From Fibrella aestuarina BUZ 2 (GTDB taxonomy: Bacteria; Bacteroidota; Bacteroidia; Cytophagales; Spirosomataceae): a DNA stretch of 64,000 nt. The notes under the pieces are model-generated. The model was given only the letters and a program-made list of their open reading frames with translations, searched no databases and had not been told where the DNA came from. Position 1 is the first letter of the stretch. Every line of letters starts with the position of its first letter. The stretch covers positions 2,326,813 to 2,390,812 of the forward strand of contig NC_020054.1 of assembly GCF_000331105.1 (NCBI RefSeq), in the 5' to 3' direction. Made by a program: the position numbers and the translations under genes. Below are positions 16,901-25,249 of this stretch, piece by piece.

Positions 16901-18404
16901 TCTACATTTTACCTACGACGAGGTAGGACAACTCCGGCAGCTTAGTAGCCAATCGGGGCCGCAGACCCAACCCTGGCAGGCGGGCTTTGCCTACGATAGC
17001 CGGGGGCTGGAAGTGCACCGGCAGTTGAGCGGCACCAGCCTGCGCTGGCAGTACGACGCCTTGGGCCGCCCCACCGAGCAAGGCATCGTGCTGGGGCGGG
17101 GCGGCTCCCAACGCCAGCGCCGCTACCACTGGCAGGGCTTCGATCAGCTAGCCCGCATCGAAGACAGCCTGCTGGGCACGACTAGCTTCGGCTATAACGC
17201 CCAGGGCTACCTCACCCAGGCCCGTTACACCGATGGGGGCCTAGACATCCGGCAGGCTGACGCGGTGGGTAACCTCTTTGGTAGCCTCCAGCAGCAGGAT
17301 CGCCAGTATGGAGCGGGTGGGCGGCTGCTGGCCAGTGCCGAGGGCGTACGCTACCGCTATGACGGGGAGGGCAACCTCATCGAGAAACGCCTGCCCAACC
17401 GGCAGGGCAGTTGGCACTATCGCTGGGACAGCGCCGGGCAGTTGGTGAGCATCAGGCGGCCCGATGGCTACCGGGTGCAGTGTCAGTATGATGCGCTGGG
17501 CCGACGCACCCACAAGCAGTTCAGAGGCAAGCTTACCCGCTGGGTGTGGGACGGGGATGTGCCCCTGCACGAGTGGAGCCACTACACCCTTGACGGCCAG
17601 GCGGGCAGCCCCGATGAGTTGATCACGTGGCTGTTTGAAGATGGCAGCTTTGCCCCGCTGGCGCGGCTGACGCCCCAGACCCGCTACAGCGTAGTGGCCG
17701 ACCACCTGGGTACGCCCCTAGAGCTAGTCGATGAGGGCGGGCAAGTGGTGTGGGGGGCGCAGCTCGACAGCTACGGGCGGGTTCGCCAAGGCACGGGCAA
17801 AGCATCCCTATGTCCGTTTCGCTATCAGGGTCAGTACGAGGACGCTGAGACGGGGCTGTACTACAACCGATTCCGCTACTACTCCCCGCAGGAGGGTTGC
17901 TATATTTCCCAGGATCCGATCAGATTGATAGGGGGCAAATCTACATTATACGGATATGTAGGCGACATTAACCTAGAAACCGATGAGTTAGGTTTACAAG
18001 GCGGAGGCTCTTACTCCCGAACCAGAAAAGCGAACGTAGGGGGGGAAACTAATCATATTCCAGCTTGGAACTCGATAGAACGAGCAAAGCAGCTTAACCC
18101 CAATTTGCCAAATGTGCCAACACATGGATCTACCCCTGCTACGCACATGGACACGCCTGATCATAGGCGGATGACTAGTACTGGAAGTTCGAGGGCGGCA
18201 CGTCGGTGGCGACAGCAACAGGCTGACTTAATTGCAAGAAATAAGTTTGGCAAAGCCATGGAGATGGACATTCGTGAAATTCGCCGCAGATATGGTAATA
18301 CGTACAATACTCATGTTCGCGAAATGCTTGATTATGCACACAATCAAAGCTTGATATCAGCTGCCGAACGAAATCGCCTTGCTAGGAAACTTTGTAGGGG
18401 CTAA
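13971..18404 (+). CDS. T6SS PAAR-like/Rhs effector with C-terminal toxin domain
   Basis: A 1477-residue polymorphic effector. Residues 1-105 form a DUF4280 PAAR-like tip domain with C15, C56, C63 and C93 in the expected spacing. Residues about 140-310 contain hydrophobic, Ala/Gly-rich segments, probably the translocation region. An RHS/YD-repeat shell then fills about 340-1300 (many YDxxGR/L repeats) and ends in the core-terminating motif RFRYYSPQEGCYISQDPIRL. The variable tip, about 1335-1477, carries N1361-H1362, T1391-H1392 and D1397-H1398 (MDTPDHRRM) and a basic C-terminal helix region. This histidine layout suggests an HNH/His-Me-finger-like nuclease. The tip is AT-richer than the GC-rich core, a sign of module exchange. 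It should ride on VgrG. Confidence 0.92.
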   Translation: MSEKKYVPDGTFTTCDKGAGFSTLGVLPTSSQLYGKLLANENDKITAVNIRPMGLCSITKIVCVPAPLMWTSVKNNVQRDGGRLLQEDSTIQCTIGGKISLSFIMPAGGVDENEEPGFWDQLGQKYNDITGSIEKWNEENLGPLGSYLNFQMGVTEGFVKGAVGLVEGVWGLAKFAGRMAADPVGTTVSTAKAAWQAGGAAIDWASKGENWQNLGNRIANASPRDWGNVVGQVGFEVAATAATGGAAQAARAGRLGAAAVRGMEMADKLGDAARLSRLASGASRVAGKVAPRVLGAVTDGAKAVERAGRRLLDKLPQPLKCTLRLEPVDMGSGTMLSMLTDVTLPGPIPFEWQRTWYSRSDYSGPMGHGWHHRYDLALRLEAEDGTAVLRMADGRQTDFAPPLLPGEPVFDRINRLSLYRGDEAQREWRVWHHDEHVWYMFEAPRPDGPMQPLQRIENRAGQAIQFSYTPAGHLTRIIDSAGRELTLDTDARGRIIALYGPDPEEPTQRIPLMAYSYDELGNMATYTNAEGYQSVMYYQGHLMVKKTAPNGLSFYWEYDGPDHHARCMHSWGDGGLHEGWLSYPDEETTILTTSDGKTTFTHYRGLVTDEVDPLGRYKQWLYNGFDELEVERDGAGNTTTFDYDRWGNLIAVGHADGATEAWQYDPETGERLMASTDARGGSYTYGYDEAGNLVERTDPMGGVTRYQYDGQARLTSLTNALGQTTHLRYDAHSNLTHLVAPDQTIRSRTYDALGRLVTLTDEAGYQQQRTYDRLGQLLTVAEPDGSRQTMAYDALGNVVQATGGGQSVSFDYVGLGQLASRHQGGTRIDFSYDLDERLTGLRNEKGEQYRFVLDRAGQVVEEIGFDGLRRRYERDAAGRVARVHRPDGRTTAYAYDGVGRVTGVRYDEGPDSPGVVQTYRYDGVGAVLEARSGTSRVVLERDALGRVVAEVQDGERIESTYDALGQRTRLTSSLGADLHFTYDEVGQLRQLSSQSGPQTQPWQAGFAYDSRGLEVHRQLSGTSLRWQYDALGRPTEQGIVLGRGGSQRQRRYHWQGFDQLARIEDSLLGTTSFGYNAQGYLTQARYTDGGLDIRQADAVGNLFGSLQQQDRQYGAGGRLLASAEGVRYRYDGEGNLIEKRLPNRQGSWHYRWDSAGQLVSIRRPDGYRVQCQYDALGRRTHKQFRGKLTRWVWDGDVPLHEWSHYTLDGQAGSPDELITWLFEDGSFAPLARLTPQTRYSVVADHLGTPLELVDEGGQVVWGAQLDSYGRVRQGTGKASLCPFRYQGQYEDAETGLYYNRFRYYSPQEGCYISQDPIRLIGGKSTLYGYVGDINLETDELGLQGGGSYSRTRKANVGGETNHIPAWNSIERAKQLNPNLPNVPTHGSTPATHMDTPDHRRMTSTGSSRAARRWRQQQADLIARNKFGKAMEMDIREIRRRYGNTYNTHVREMLDYAHNQSLISAAERNRLARKLCRG

Positions 18405-18444
18405 CAAAGAATCTGAAACTATTTCTCAATTAACAAACGGTCTT

Positions 18445-18948
18445 ATGGATTTTGTCATTAAGCCTTATGAAGGCGCTTTACCATTGGTATTTGGAATGAA
18501 TCGTGAAGAAGTGAGTTCAGTATTTCCTCAGATTGAGAAAAGTGACATCGAATCTTTTGGGTCATCTCAAGTAAATCTTGGCGATGATATTTATTTGAAT
18601 TTTGAAGATGGTAAGCTTTCCGAGATAGAGTTTTATACAGCGAAGAATGATTATACTACAGGCGAACTAAGTGAATTGACACCAGACTTAAATCTAATCC
18701 TAGCTATTAATGGGCAGCAATTAGCTATACTGCAATTCGACAATACGTTAGATTTACTCAATCAAATTGATACGCCTAAATACGCAGATGGCGTTTGGAT
18801 TTATCCAGCGATAGGCGCTACATTCTACGGCTATGATCGCTCTCAAGACTATCGTAGCTTTTGCTTATTCGACAAAACGTTGCTCTCGTTTCATATGGAA
18901 GGTGCAGAGGAGGCACCAAAGTCAACCAATCTCAGATCAATCGACTGA
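18445..18948 (+). CDS. Probable immunity protein to the Rhs toxin
   Basis: A 167-residue soluble acidic protein starting at the ATG at 18445, 40 bp after the effector stop. An in-frame TTG at 18379 overlaps the effector but is unlikely. The N-terminal IKPYEGALPLVFGMNREEV followed by a FPQIEKS segment resembles the G-x-x-x-FGM-x-x-EV opening common in Rhs/WapA-linked immunity proteins. The region is AT-rich, like the toxin tip, which supports co-transfer of the toxin-immunity pair. No enzymatic motif is visible. Role inferred from position and composition. Confidence 0.75.
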   Translation: MDFVIKPYEGALPLVFGMNREEVSSVFPQIEKSDIESFGSSQVNLGDDIYLNFEDGKLSEIEFYTAKNDYTTGELSELTPDLNLILAINGQQLAILQFDNTLDLLNQIDTPKYADGVWIYPAIGATFYGYDRSQDYRSFCLFDKTLLSFHMEGAEEAPKSTNLRSID

Positions 18949-18971
18949 GCATAATTATATACGACTGAGCG

Positions 18972-19358
18972 AGCAACCTCATCGAGAAGCGCCTGCCCAA
19001 CCGGCAGGGCAGTTGGCACTATCGCTGGGACAGGGCCGGGCAGTTGGTGAGCATCAGGCGGCCCGATGGCTACCGGGTGCAGTGCCAGTACGACGCGCTG
19101 GGCCGACGCACCCACAAGCAGTTCAGAGGCAAGCTCACCCGCTGGGTGTGGGACGGGGATGTGCCCCTGCACGAGTGGAGCCACTACACCCTTGACGGCC
19201 AGGCGGGCAGCCCCGATGAGTTGATCACGTGGCTGTTCGAGGCCGACAGTTTCGCCCCCCTGGCTCGGTTGAGCGCTCAGGTACGTTGCAGCGTGATGGT
19301 GGATCATCTGAACACGCCTTTGGAGCTGGTTGATGAGGGTGGTAAGATGTCAGCGTGA
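18972..19358 (+). pseudogene. Orphan Rhs-core fragment (duplicate of 17367-17740)
   Basis: Sequence from 18973 is nearly identical to the Rhs core of the upstream effector from about 17372 to 17640 and then diverges gradually. The Rhs frame is preserved (SIRRPDGYRVQCQYDALGR and onward), but it is preceded by an in-frame TGA at 18966 with no start and ends early at GGKMSA-stop, where the intact copy reads on. This is what remains of a former effector C-terminus displaced when a new tip recombined into the Rhs core. It is probably not translated as a useful product but can act as a recombination substrate. Confidence 0.88.
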
Positions 19359-19363
19359 TGTAG

Positions 19364-19687
19364 GGCGCGTCGAAGGAGGACTACTTGGCGCTTAGGCGTA
19401 GTACGTTGGCCGTCGGGCAAGAAGTAGTGCGCTCCGATGGTCAGTGGGTGGCTGTCACTCAGGTGGATCATCAGACGGAGCTCACCGAACCAATGGTGGT
19501 TTACAACATCGAGGTGGCCAACGCCTACACCTACTTTGTGGGCAAATGGATGTGATGGGTTATATTGCCACGGCCTGAGAAAAGAAGGCTAAGTAATTTG
19601 TAAAAAGATTATACCAAGGTAACAGTAGAAGCTGCGCAAAATAAGGCTGGTAATCTTACTGTATTCGGAAATACGATTGAAATATAG
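19364..19687 (+). pseudogene. Decayed HINT/toxin tail of a displaced Rhs cassette
   Basis: In one frame (19364-19555) the sequence reads a HINT-like C-terminal half: STLAVGQEVV, then VAVTQVDHQTEL, then VVYNIEVANAYTYFVGKWM and a stop, the classic pre-toxin HINT ending. A second frame directly after gives CHGLRKEG, which in intact families follows the HINT Val-His-Asn cleavage point. The first frame continues past another stop into a short tail (KVTVEAAQNKAGNLTVFG) ending at 19687. Stops and a frameshift show decay. Together with the adjacent Rhs fragment it records an older effector whose toxin was HINT-processed. Confidence 0.75.
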
Positions 19688-19848
19688 TGCTGCATAGCTA
19701 TTTGCCAGAACCGACTAGAATCAATAAATAACTAACTCGTATGTGATATGGAGATGATAATACTGTCCTAGCAAAAGGGCTTATATGGTAATGTATTAAG
19801 TGCAAAACACATGTGAATAAGAATGGCACTGAAGTAAGTCCAAGAATA

Positions 19849-20280
19849 ATGAAAATTAGCCCTTACGGTTCACTTAATGAAAGTGAATTAATAACTTTAG
19901 AGCAACATATTGGTTTCAGACTACCAGATGATTATCGTCGCTTCTTGGCGCGCACCAATGGCGGTCGGGTTGAAAATAGTATTTTTCATATTAGCGAACT
20001 TGACGAAGATGTATTATTAAATGTTTTCTTCGGTATTAATGTTGAAAAGAATAAAGTATTAAATCTATCATTTTGGTTTGATAAATATAGAGATGAGATC
20101 CCTGAACATAGTTTACTAATTGGTAATGAGCCTGGTGGCGGTTTTTTGCTATACATACCTTACGGTGAAGATTGCGGCGTTTATTTTTACGATGATAGCT
20201 ATACGTTTGAGCAATCAAACGATGATGGTAATACGTATTATATCACCGAGACTTTTCAGGAATTTATTGATTCATTGTAA
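19849..20280 (+). CDS. SMI1/KNR4-family immunity protein
   Basis: A 143-residue protein starting at the ATG at 19849 (MKISPYGSLNESEL); an earlier GTG at 19813 is open but less likely. It shows the SMI1/KNR4 (SUKH) pattern: ITLEQHIGFRLPDDYRRFL, the TNGG motif right after, IGNEPGGGFLLYIPYGED, and a C-terminal ETFQEFIDSL. SUKH proteins are frequent immunity proteins to polymorphic nucleases. It lies behind the decayed HINT/toxin tail, so it is probably the retained immunity gene of the displaced effector. AT-rich, unlike the chromosome around it. Confidence 0.85.
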   Translation: MKISPYGSLNESELITLEQHIGFRLPDDYRRFLARTNGGRVENSIFHISELDEDVLLNVFFGINVEKNKVLNLSFWFDKYRDEIPEHSLLIGNEPGGGFLLYIPYGEDCGVYFYDDSYTFEQSNDDGNTYYITETFQEFIDSL

Positions 20281-20778
20281 GAGCTTAAGAACTAATCTAC
20301 TCTTATTCAACAGAAAATATAACTGATGATTTCTGTTAAGCAGATGTGGTATTCGGCGTAGTGAAATTTAGTCAAATAGTTTGTTGCAACAATTGTGTAA
20401 TCCATTGGAAATCAATGCTTCTATGTATTATAGTTGACTCCAATGCCCAATGGTGGCCTATTACCTCGATAACTATCCGCTTGCTGCTATTTCCGGTGAG
20501 TCACGTTTAAGCAAAAGGAATATCTGCTGTACAGAGGCATTAATATTTCAACTTACCTGAAAGCAAACTTGGTTGTGACCACTATGAGCCGGGAAACGGA
20601 CCACCCGATTTACTTACGGCTGGGCGGAGAGCGGCTTCAGACTCTGTCGTAACACTAATACGTCGATCGTCCTGTCTTACCAAACAAGGACAGGTACGCT
20701 GAGTTTATCAGCCCGTACCGGGAATCGCCGATAGGGGGTTATTTTTGTCGATTGACCAACCGACGGATAACGCACCTT
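20281..20778. other. Long gap at the end of the effector island
   Basis: About 500 bp between the SUKH gene and glgE. I see no intact gene. The first part is AT-rich like the immunity island; composition returns to that of the genome near 20560. It may contain further decayed cassette material and must contain the glgE promoter. Confidence 0.5.
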
Positions 20779-22881
20779 ATGAAGAAGCAACCGGCTGCTA
20801 AAGCCTCTACCCAACCAGCCACCAAACCTTCGCCTTCCACAGTTGCCCATACTGACCCTACGCTCGCTGATATAGCCGGTCAGCAGCGCGTTCGGATCGA
20901 GCGTGTATCGCCCGAAGTCGACGCTGGGTATGATCGGCCCGGCCGCTACCCCATCAAGGCAATCGTTGGTGATACCATTCCGGTCGAAGCCGATATCGTA
21001 GCAGACGGGCACGATATGCTGGCGGCGCGGCTGCTCTACCGCCATGCCGACGAGAAAGCGTGGCAGGAAGCTCCGATGACGCTGCTCGTCAATGACCGTT
21101 GGGCTGGTTCGTTTACGGTACAGAAGCTGGGTCGTTATCACTACACCATCGAGGCGTGGGTCGACCATATCGCGTCGTGGCAGCACGAAATTGAACTGAA
21201 AGTAAAAGACGGGCAACGGATCAGCAGCGAGCTGAAAGCGGGCGCGGTGCTGGTCGATGGTATGGCGCACCGGGCCGCCGGTGGCCCCAATGCCAACGCC
21301 CACGATGCGGCTGAGCTACTCCGTGCAGCGGCCCTGTTCCGCGAAGGGGCCAACCATGTTGCCGATGCCGAACCCGGCGATCCGTACGCCCGCGCCGTGG
21401 AACTGGCCGAGAGTGAGCAGTTTCTACACTGGGCGCAAACGTACCCGGAGCGGCAGCACCCTGCCCGCTATGCTGATCTGCCCAATGGGCTGAGCGTGGA
21501 GGTCGATCGGGCGGAGGCGGGTTTCAGCACTTGGTATTGCCTGTTTCCGCGTTCGGCCAGCCGGGAGGCGGGGCGCCACGGTACCTTCCGCGATGTGGAG
21601 GCGCTGCTGCCCCGCATTGCCGGTATGGGTTTCGACGTGCTGTATCTGCCGCCAATCCACCCCATCGGGACGGCGCATCGGAAGGGCAAAAATAACTCGG
21701 TAACCTGCCAGCCTGGCGAACCCGGGGTGCCTTATGGCATTGGGTCGGCTGAAGGCGGGCACGATGCGATCCACCCTGAATTGGGCACGGTCGATGACTT
21801 TAAACACCTCATCGCCGAGGCGAAAACGTACGGGATGGAGATTGCGATGGACCTGGCCATTCAATGCTCACCCGATCATCCCTGGGCAACCGAGCACCCT
21901 GAATGGTTCAAAAAACGGCCCGATGGCACCATTCAGTACGCCGAAAATCCGCCGAAGAAGTACCAGGATATCTACCCTGTTTACTTTGAAACGGAAGATT
22001 GGAAAGCACTTTGGGAGGAACTGAAGCGGGTATTGCTGATTTGGGCCGAGTGGGGTGTCAAGATCGTACGCGTCGACAATCCACATACCAAGCCGTTTGG
22101 CTTCTGGGAGTGGGTGATCGCCGAAGTGAAGAAGCATCATCCCGATATGCTGTTTCTCTCGGAAGCCTTTACGAAGCCTAAGGTGATGCAACAGCTGGCG
22201 AAAGTGGGCTTCGCGCATTCGTATACCTACTACACCTGGCGGACGACCAAAGCGGAGTTGCAACAGTATATGACCGAGCTGACGGCTGGTGAAATGCGGC
22301 ACTACTTCCGACCAAACTTCTGGCCAACTACGCACGACATCAACCCGTACATTTTGCAGTCGGGTCACGAGCCGCAGTTTCTGATCCGGTATTTTCTGGC
22401 CGCCACGCTGTCGAGCAACTACGGCATCTACGGCCCCTCGTTTGAATTGATGGAGCACGTACCTGTGCCCAATAAAGAAGAGTACCTGAACTCAGAAAAG
22501 TACGAGATCCGGCTGTGGGACTGGGATCGGACCAACAAGCTAACGTACCTGATTGGCCTCACCAACCGGCTCCGGCGGACCAACGCGGCGTTGCAACAGA
22601 CCAACAACCTCACGTTCTGCACCATCAATGACGACTTCCTGCTGGCGTACCTGAAAGTAACGGGCGACAACCGCCTGCTGACGATCGTGAATATGGACGC
22701 GTATAACCGGCGTAGTGGTGTAGTGCAGGTGCCGATCTGGCAGCTTGGTATCGCCCCTGACCAGCCTTATACCGTGCATGATCTGCTCACCGACAACCGC
22801 TACACCTGGCACGGCGAGTGGAACTACGTCGAACTCGACCCGTACATTTTGCCGATGCATATGTTCCGGATTGACTTATAA
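20779..22881 (+). CDS. glgE: Alpha-1,4-glucan:maltose-1-phosphate maltosyltransferase GlgE
   Basis: GH13 enzyme that adds maltosyl units from maltose-1-phosphate to alpha-1,4-glucan. Start chosen at the ATG at 20779; the TTG nine codons upstream is less likely. The N-terminal domain (RVRIERVSPEVDAG, then PIKAIVGDTIPVEADI) is the DUF3416 part typical of GlgE. The GH13 barrel follows, with DVLYLPPIHPIG, the nucleophile D433 in VRVDNPHT and the acid/base E462 in FLSEAF. The C-terminal beta domain ends in PYILPMHMFRIDL. Length (700 residues) fits. No treS, maltokinase or glgB gene is adjacent, so the maltose-1-phosphate supply must be encoded elsewhere. Confidence 0.93.
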   Translation: MKKQPAAKASTQPATKPSPSTVAHTDPTLADIAGQQRVRIERVSPEVDAGYDRPGRYPIKAIVGDTIPVEADIVADGHDMLAARLLYRHADEKAWQEAPMTLLVNDRWAGSFTVQKLGRYHYTIEAWVDHIASWQHEIELKVKDGQRISSELKAGAVLVDGMAHRAAGGPNANAHDAAELLRAAALFREGANHVADAEPGDPYARAVELAESEQFLHWAQTYPERQHPARYADLPNGLSVEVDRAEAGFSTWYCLFPRSASREAGRHGTFRDVEALLPRIAGMGFDVLYLPPIHPIGTAHRKGKNNSVTCQPGEPGVPYGIGSAEGGHDAIHPELGTVDDFKHLIAEAKTYGMEIAMDLAIQCSPDHPWATEHPEWFKKRPDGTIQYAENPPKKYQDIYPVYFETEDWKALWEELKRVLLIWAEWGVKIVRVDNPHTKPFGFWEWVIAEVKKHHPDMLFLSEAFTKPKVMQQLAKVGFAHSYTYYTWRTTKAELQQYMTELTAGEMRHYFRPNFWPTTHDINPYILQSGHEPQFLIRYFLAATLSSNYGIYGPSFELMEHVPVPNKEEYLNSEKYEIRLWDWDRTNKLTYLIGLTNRLRRTNAALQQTNNLTFCTINDDFLLAYLKVTGDNRLLTIVNMDAYNRRSGVVQVPIWQLGIAPDQPYTVHDLLTDNRYTWHGEWNYVELDPYILPMHMFRIDL

Positions 22882-22882
22882 G

Positions 22883-22977
22883 CCGTTCAATGTCTAACGT
22901 CCAAGGTCCAAGGTTGGATGGCGCACGACTAAGATGCGTCAGCCAACCTTGGACCTTGGACGTTAGACATTGAACGG
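22883..22977. terminator. 35-bp perfect inverted repeat between convergent genes
   Basis: Arms at 22883-22917 and 22943-22977 are perfectly complementary with a 25-nt loop. The hairpin starts 1 bp after the glgE stop and ends 1 bp before the stop of the convergent VWA gene. It likely ends transcription from both sides. There is no long T-tract, so termination would rely on stem strength. Confidence 0.75.
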
Positions 22978-22978
22978 T

Positions 22979-25102
22979 TCAGTATCCCCCGTTGTACTTC
23001 CGAATGGCCCATTCGGTACCGGCCAGACCGAGGATGAGGAAAAAGAGCCAGCGCCAGTTGATCAGCTCGTTGAGCGACTCGGTGCTGCTGAGGCGGGCGG
23101 GCGTGTCGCGACTCGTAATTGCTTGGGCTACAGCGCCTGCGTTGGCGGCCTGATAAAATTTGCCACCCGTTTGTGACGCCAACTGCCGCAACATGGCGTG
23201 GTCGGCGGTTGTGTTGAGCGCTTCCAACTGAACCGTGCGGACAATGAACTGACCCGACGATTGTTCGGCCCGGTTATTCAGCGTGGCCGTTGCGCGATAG
23301 CGATAAACACCCTCGGGCAGGCGACTAACGTCGAACCGGCTGCTGGCTTCGGTGGGCGTGAACGTATACGTGCGGGTAATGTCGCGCTCATCGATTACTT
23401 CCAGCTTCACCGGTATGTCGTAGAGCCGTTCGTAAATGTCGTTGTAGAGTTCGGTTTCAAACGACACCGTTTCGCCCGCCGTAAACTCGTTGCGGATGGG
23501 GTAAACGCGCAGTTTTCGCCGGTCCTCTTTCACCGAGATCAGCTGCAATACTTTCTGCATCAGCTCGTCGATCACGTCCTGCTTGTCTGTCAGGGCGTAT
23601 TCTTCGAGCCGCCATTGCCAGATGCCTTCCCCCATCAGTACGGCCGTTTTGCGGGCTCCGGTGGTGTTCAGCGCCAGCAGGGGCTTGGCCGTTTTCACCG
23701 TCCCGATCTGCTGCCACAATACCGTTTCGCTGCCCGGCTGAAGCTTGTACTCGCCGTAGGGCGACGTGAGCGGAGGCAGCTTATCGAGCAGTTCGAGCCG
23801 GGTAGGGTCGAGGTTGAGTTGCTTGAAATTGGTATTGAAAAACGCCGTTGCTTTGTCGGTCTGGTTGGGCGTTCCCTGAATGCTGACAACCGGGTTGATG
23901 GGGTTCAGGCCAGCCGTCGAGGTTTGCGTGCCGATTATGAAGAGCGTCGGGGTATTTTTCGCCAGCAGTTTCGTGAGGGCGGCATTGCCCAGATTGCTCA
24001 AATCAGGCAGCTGATGCAGAATCAGCAGGTCATACGCCTTGTCGATGGGAATACTGGTGCCCTCGGCGGTCGAAAGCGTACGCACGTCGACTTCGTAATT
24101 CTGATTTTTTTCGAGAATTGTCCGTAGCGCTTTCAGGTCGGGGTGGGGGGCCAGGCCCAGCAACAGCACCTTCTCGCGGCCATCGATCACCTCGATGTAA
24201 ACATCCTGCCGGTTGTTGGCCGTGCTGAATTCACCCGCCTGTGGCAGCACCTCTACCGTGAGGCGCTGAACGCCCTTCTGCGTAGCCGATGTCTGGAACG
24301 AGACCTGCGCAAAGCTGCTCGCCTGATCGAATCGGACGGTTTGCCGACCCACTTCCCGCGTGCCCTGACGTAACACTACCGTCGCGCTGCGCCCCTGAAA
24401 ACCATTGCTGACCACATCGGCCTGCACCGGAAAGGCATTGTTGAGGTACGCCACGCGGTTGGCCACGATGCCTTTCAGCGCGACGTCTTTCTTCGGGATA
24501 GTATCGCCCAGCCCGACCGTCTGCACCGCAAACGGGTAGGTGCCAAACGTGGGCGAAACGCCCTGATTGGTGATGCCGTCGGAAAGCAGAATCACGTCGG
24601 TCAGGTTGCGGCCCTCGTAATCGGAACGGATGCGCGACAGCATGCCCGACAGGTCGGTGGTGCGCTGCCGAAAAGGCGTTTGGCTGAGGTCGTCGGGTGC
24701 AGTTGTGTCGGAGAGGGTACGCACGGCCACGTCGAACCCTTTATCGACCAGTTGTTGCCGGGCCGATTGCAGAAGCGTAAGCGTCTGATTCAACGCCGGC
24801 CGACCCGCCGCCGCTACCGATTCGGAGTTATCGATCGCCAACACGACCGTCGGCTTCTCCCGAAAGGTCTGGGTGCTGCGGATCAGCGGATTCAGCAGCA
24901 GGAATGCCAGCAGCGATACCACCACAAAGCGTAGCACAGCCAGCCCCCACGTGAGCGCCCGGCTCCAGCCATTGGTGGGTACGTTGCCACTCGCCGTGGT
25001 GCCCGCCAACCGCCAGGGTTGGTAGAGCGCAGCCGCATACACCACGCCCGCCAGCAAACAGGCGAGAATCCAGACCGGCGACGTTTGAAAGATCAGGTTC
25101 AT
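22979..25102 (-). CDS. VWA-domain membrane protein (BatA-related)
   Basis: A 707-residue membrane protein. Two N-terminal membrane helices (about residues 8-28 and 50-72, ALTWGLAVLRFVVVSLLAFLL) precede a von Willebrand A-like domain with a MIDAS-like VVLAIDNSESV and ILLSDGITNQG. A long extracytoplasmic beta-rich region follows, and a final helix (WLFFLILGLAGTEWAIRKY) anchors the C-terminus. This is the layout of Bacteroidota VWA/glutamine-amidotransferase-like membrane proteins. The precise function is unknown. It faces glgE across a 35-bp hairpin. Confidence 0.8.
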   Translation of the reverse strand: MNLIFQTSPVWILACLLAGVVYAAALYQPWRLAGTTASGNVPTNGWSRALTWGLAVLRFVVVSLLAFLLLNPLIRSTQTFREKPTVVLAIDNSESVAAAGRPALNQTLTLLQSARQQLVDKGFDVAVRTLSDTTAPDDLSQTPFRQRTTDLSGMLSRIRSDYEGRNLTDVILLSDGITNQGVSPTFGTYPFAVQTVGLGDTIPKKDVALKGIVANRVAYLNNAFPVQADVVSNGFQGRSATVVLRQGTREVGRQTVRFDQASSFAQVSFQTSATQKGVQRLTVEVLPQAGEFSTANNRQDVYIEVIDGREKVLLLGLAPHPDLKALRTILEKNQNYEVDVRTLSTAEGTSIPIDKAYDLLILHQLPDLSNLGNAALTKLLAKNTPTLFIIGTQTSTAGLNPINPVVSIQGTPNQTDKATAFFNTNFKQLNLDPTRLELLDKLPPLTSPYGEYKLQPGSETVLWQQIGTVKTAKPLLALNTTGARKTAVLMGEGIWQWRLEEYALTDKQDVIDELMQKVLQLISVKEDRRKLRVYPIRNEFTAGETVSFETELYNDIYERLYDIPVKLEVIDERDITRTYTFTPTEASSRFDVSRLPEGVYRYRATATLNNRAEQSSGQFIVRTVQLEALNTTADHAMLRQLASQTGGKFYQAANAGAVAQAITSRDTPARLSSTESLNELINWRWLFFLILGLAGTEWAIRKYNGGY

Positions 25103-25107
25103 TCGTT

Positions 25108-25245
25108 AATGTATAATGCACAATGAACGATGTACAATGGACGATATTTTCTACTAACGTACCTGGCTGTTGGCAGCCCTTTATGCATTATATGTACATC
25201 GCTCTCTATACATTGTTCATTATACAGTATACATTGATTGTACGG
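25108..25245. repeat. Low-complexity intergenic inverted repeats
   Basis: A 147-bp gap made of variants of AATGTATAATG, ACAATGAAC and GATGTACA, arranged as imperfect inverted repeats (for example CGATGTACA at 25128 and its complement at 25193). Same vocabulary style as the hairpin at 28.6 kb. It separates the fabG stop from the VWA gene start in one orientation. Confidence 0.5.
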
Positions 25246-25249
25246 GTCT

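Noticed and set aside
15480..17400. Tandem-repeat array or CRISPR-like array
   Set aside because: The periodicity comes from protein-level YD repeats; there are no identical direct repeats with unique spacers.
18833..19195. Frame running from the immunity gene into the orphan Rhs core
   Set aside because: It reads the core in the wrong frame; the Rhs frame is the one starting at 18972.
22883..22977. Terminal inverted repeats of a mobile element
   Set aside because: The 25-nt loop has no room for a transposase, and no target-site duplication is visible.
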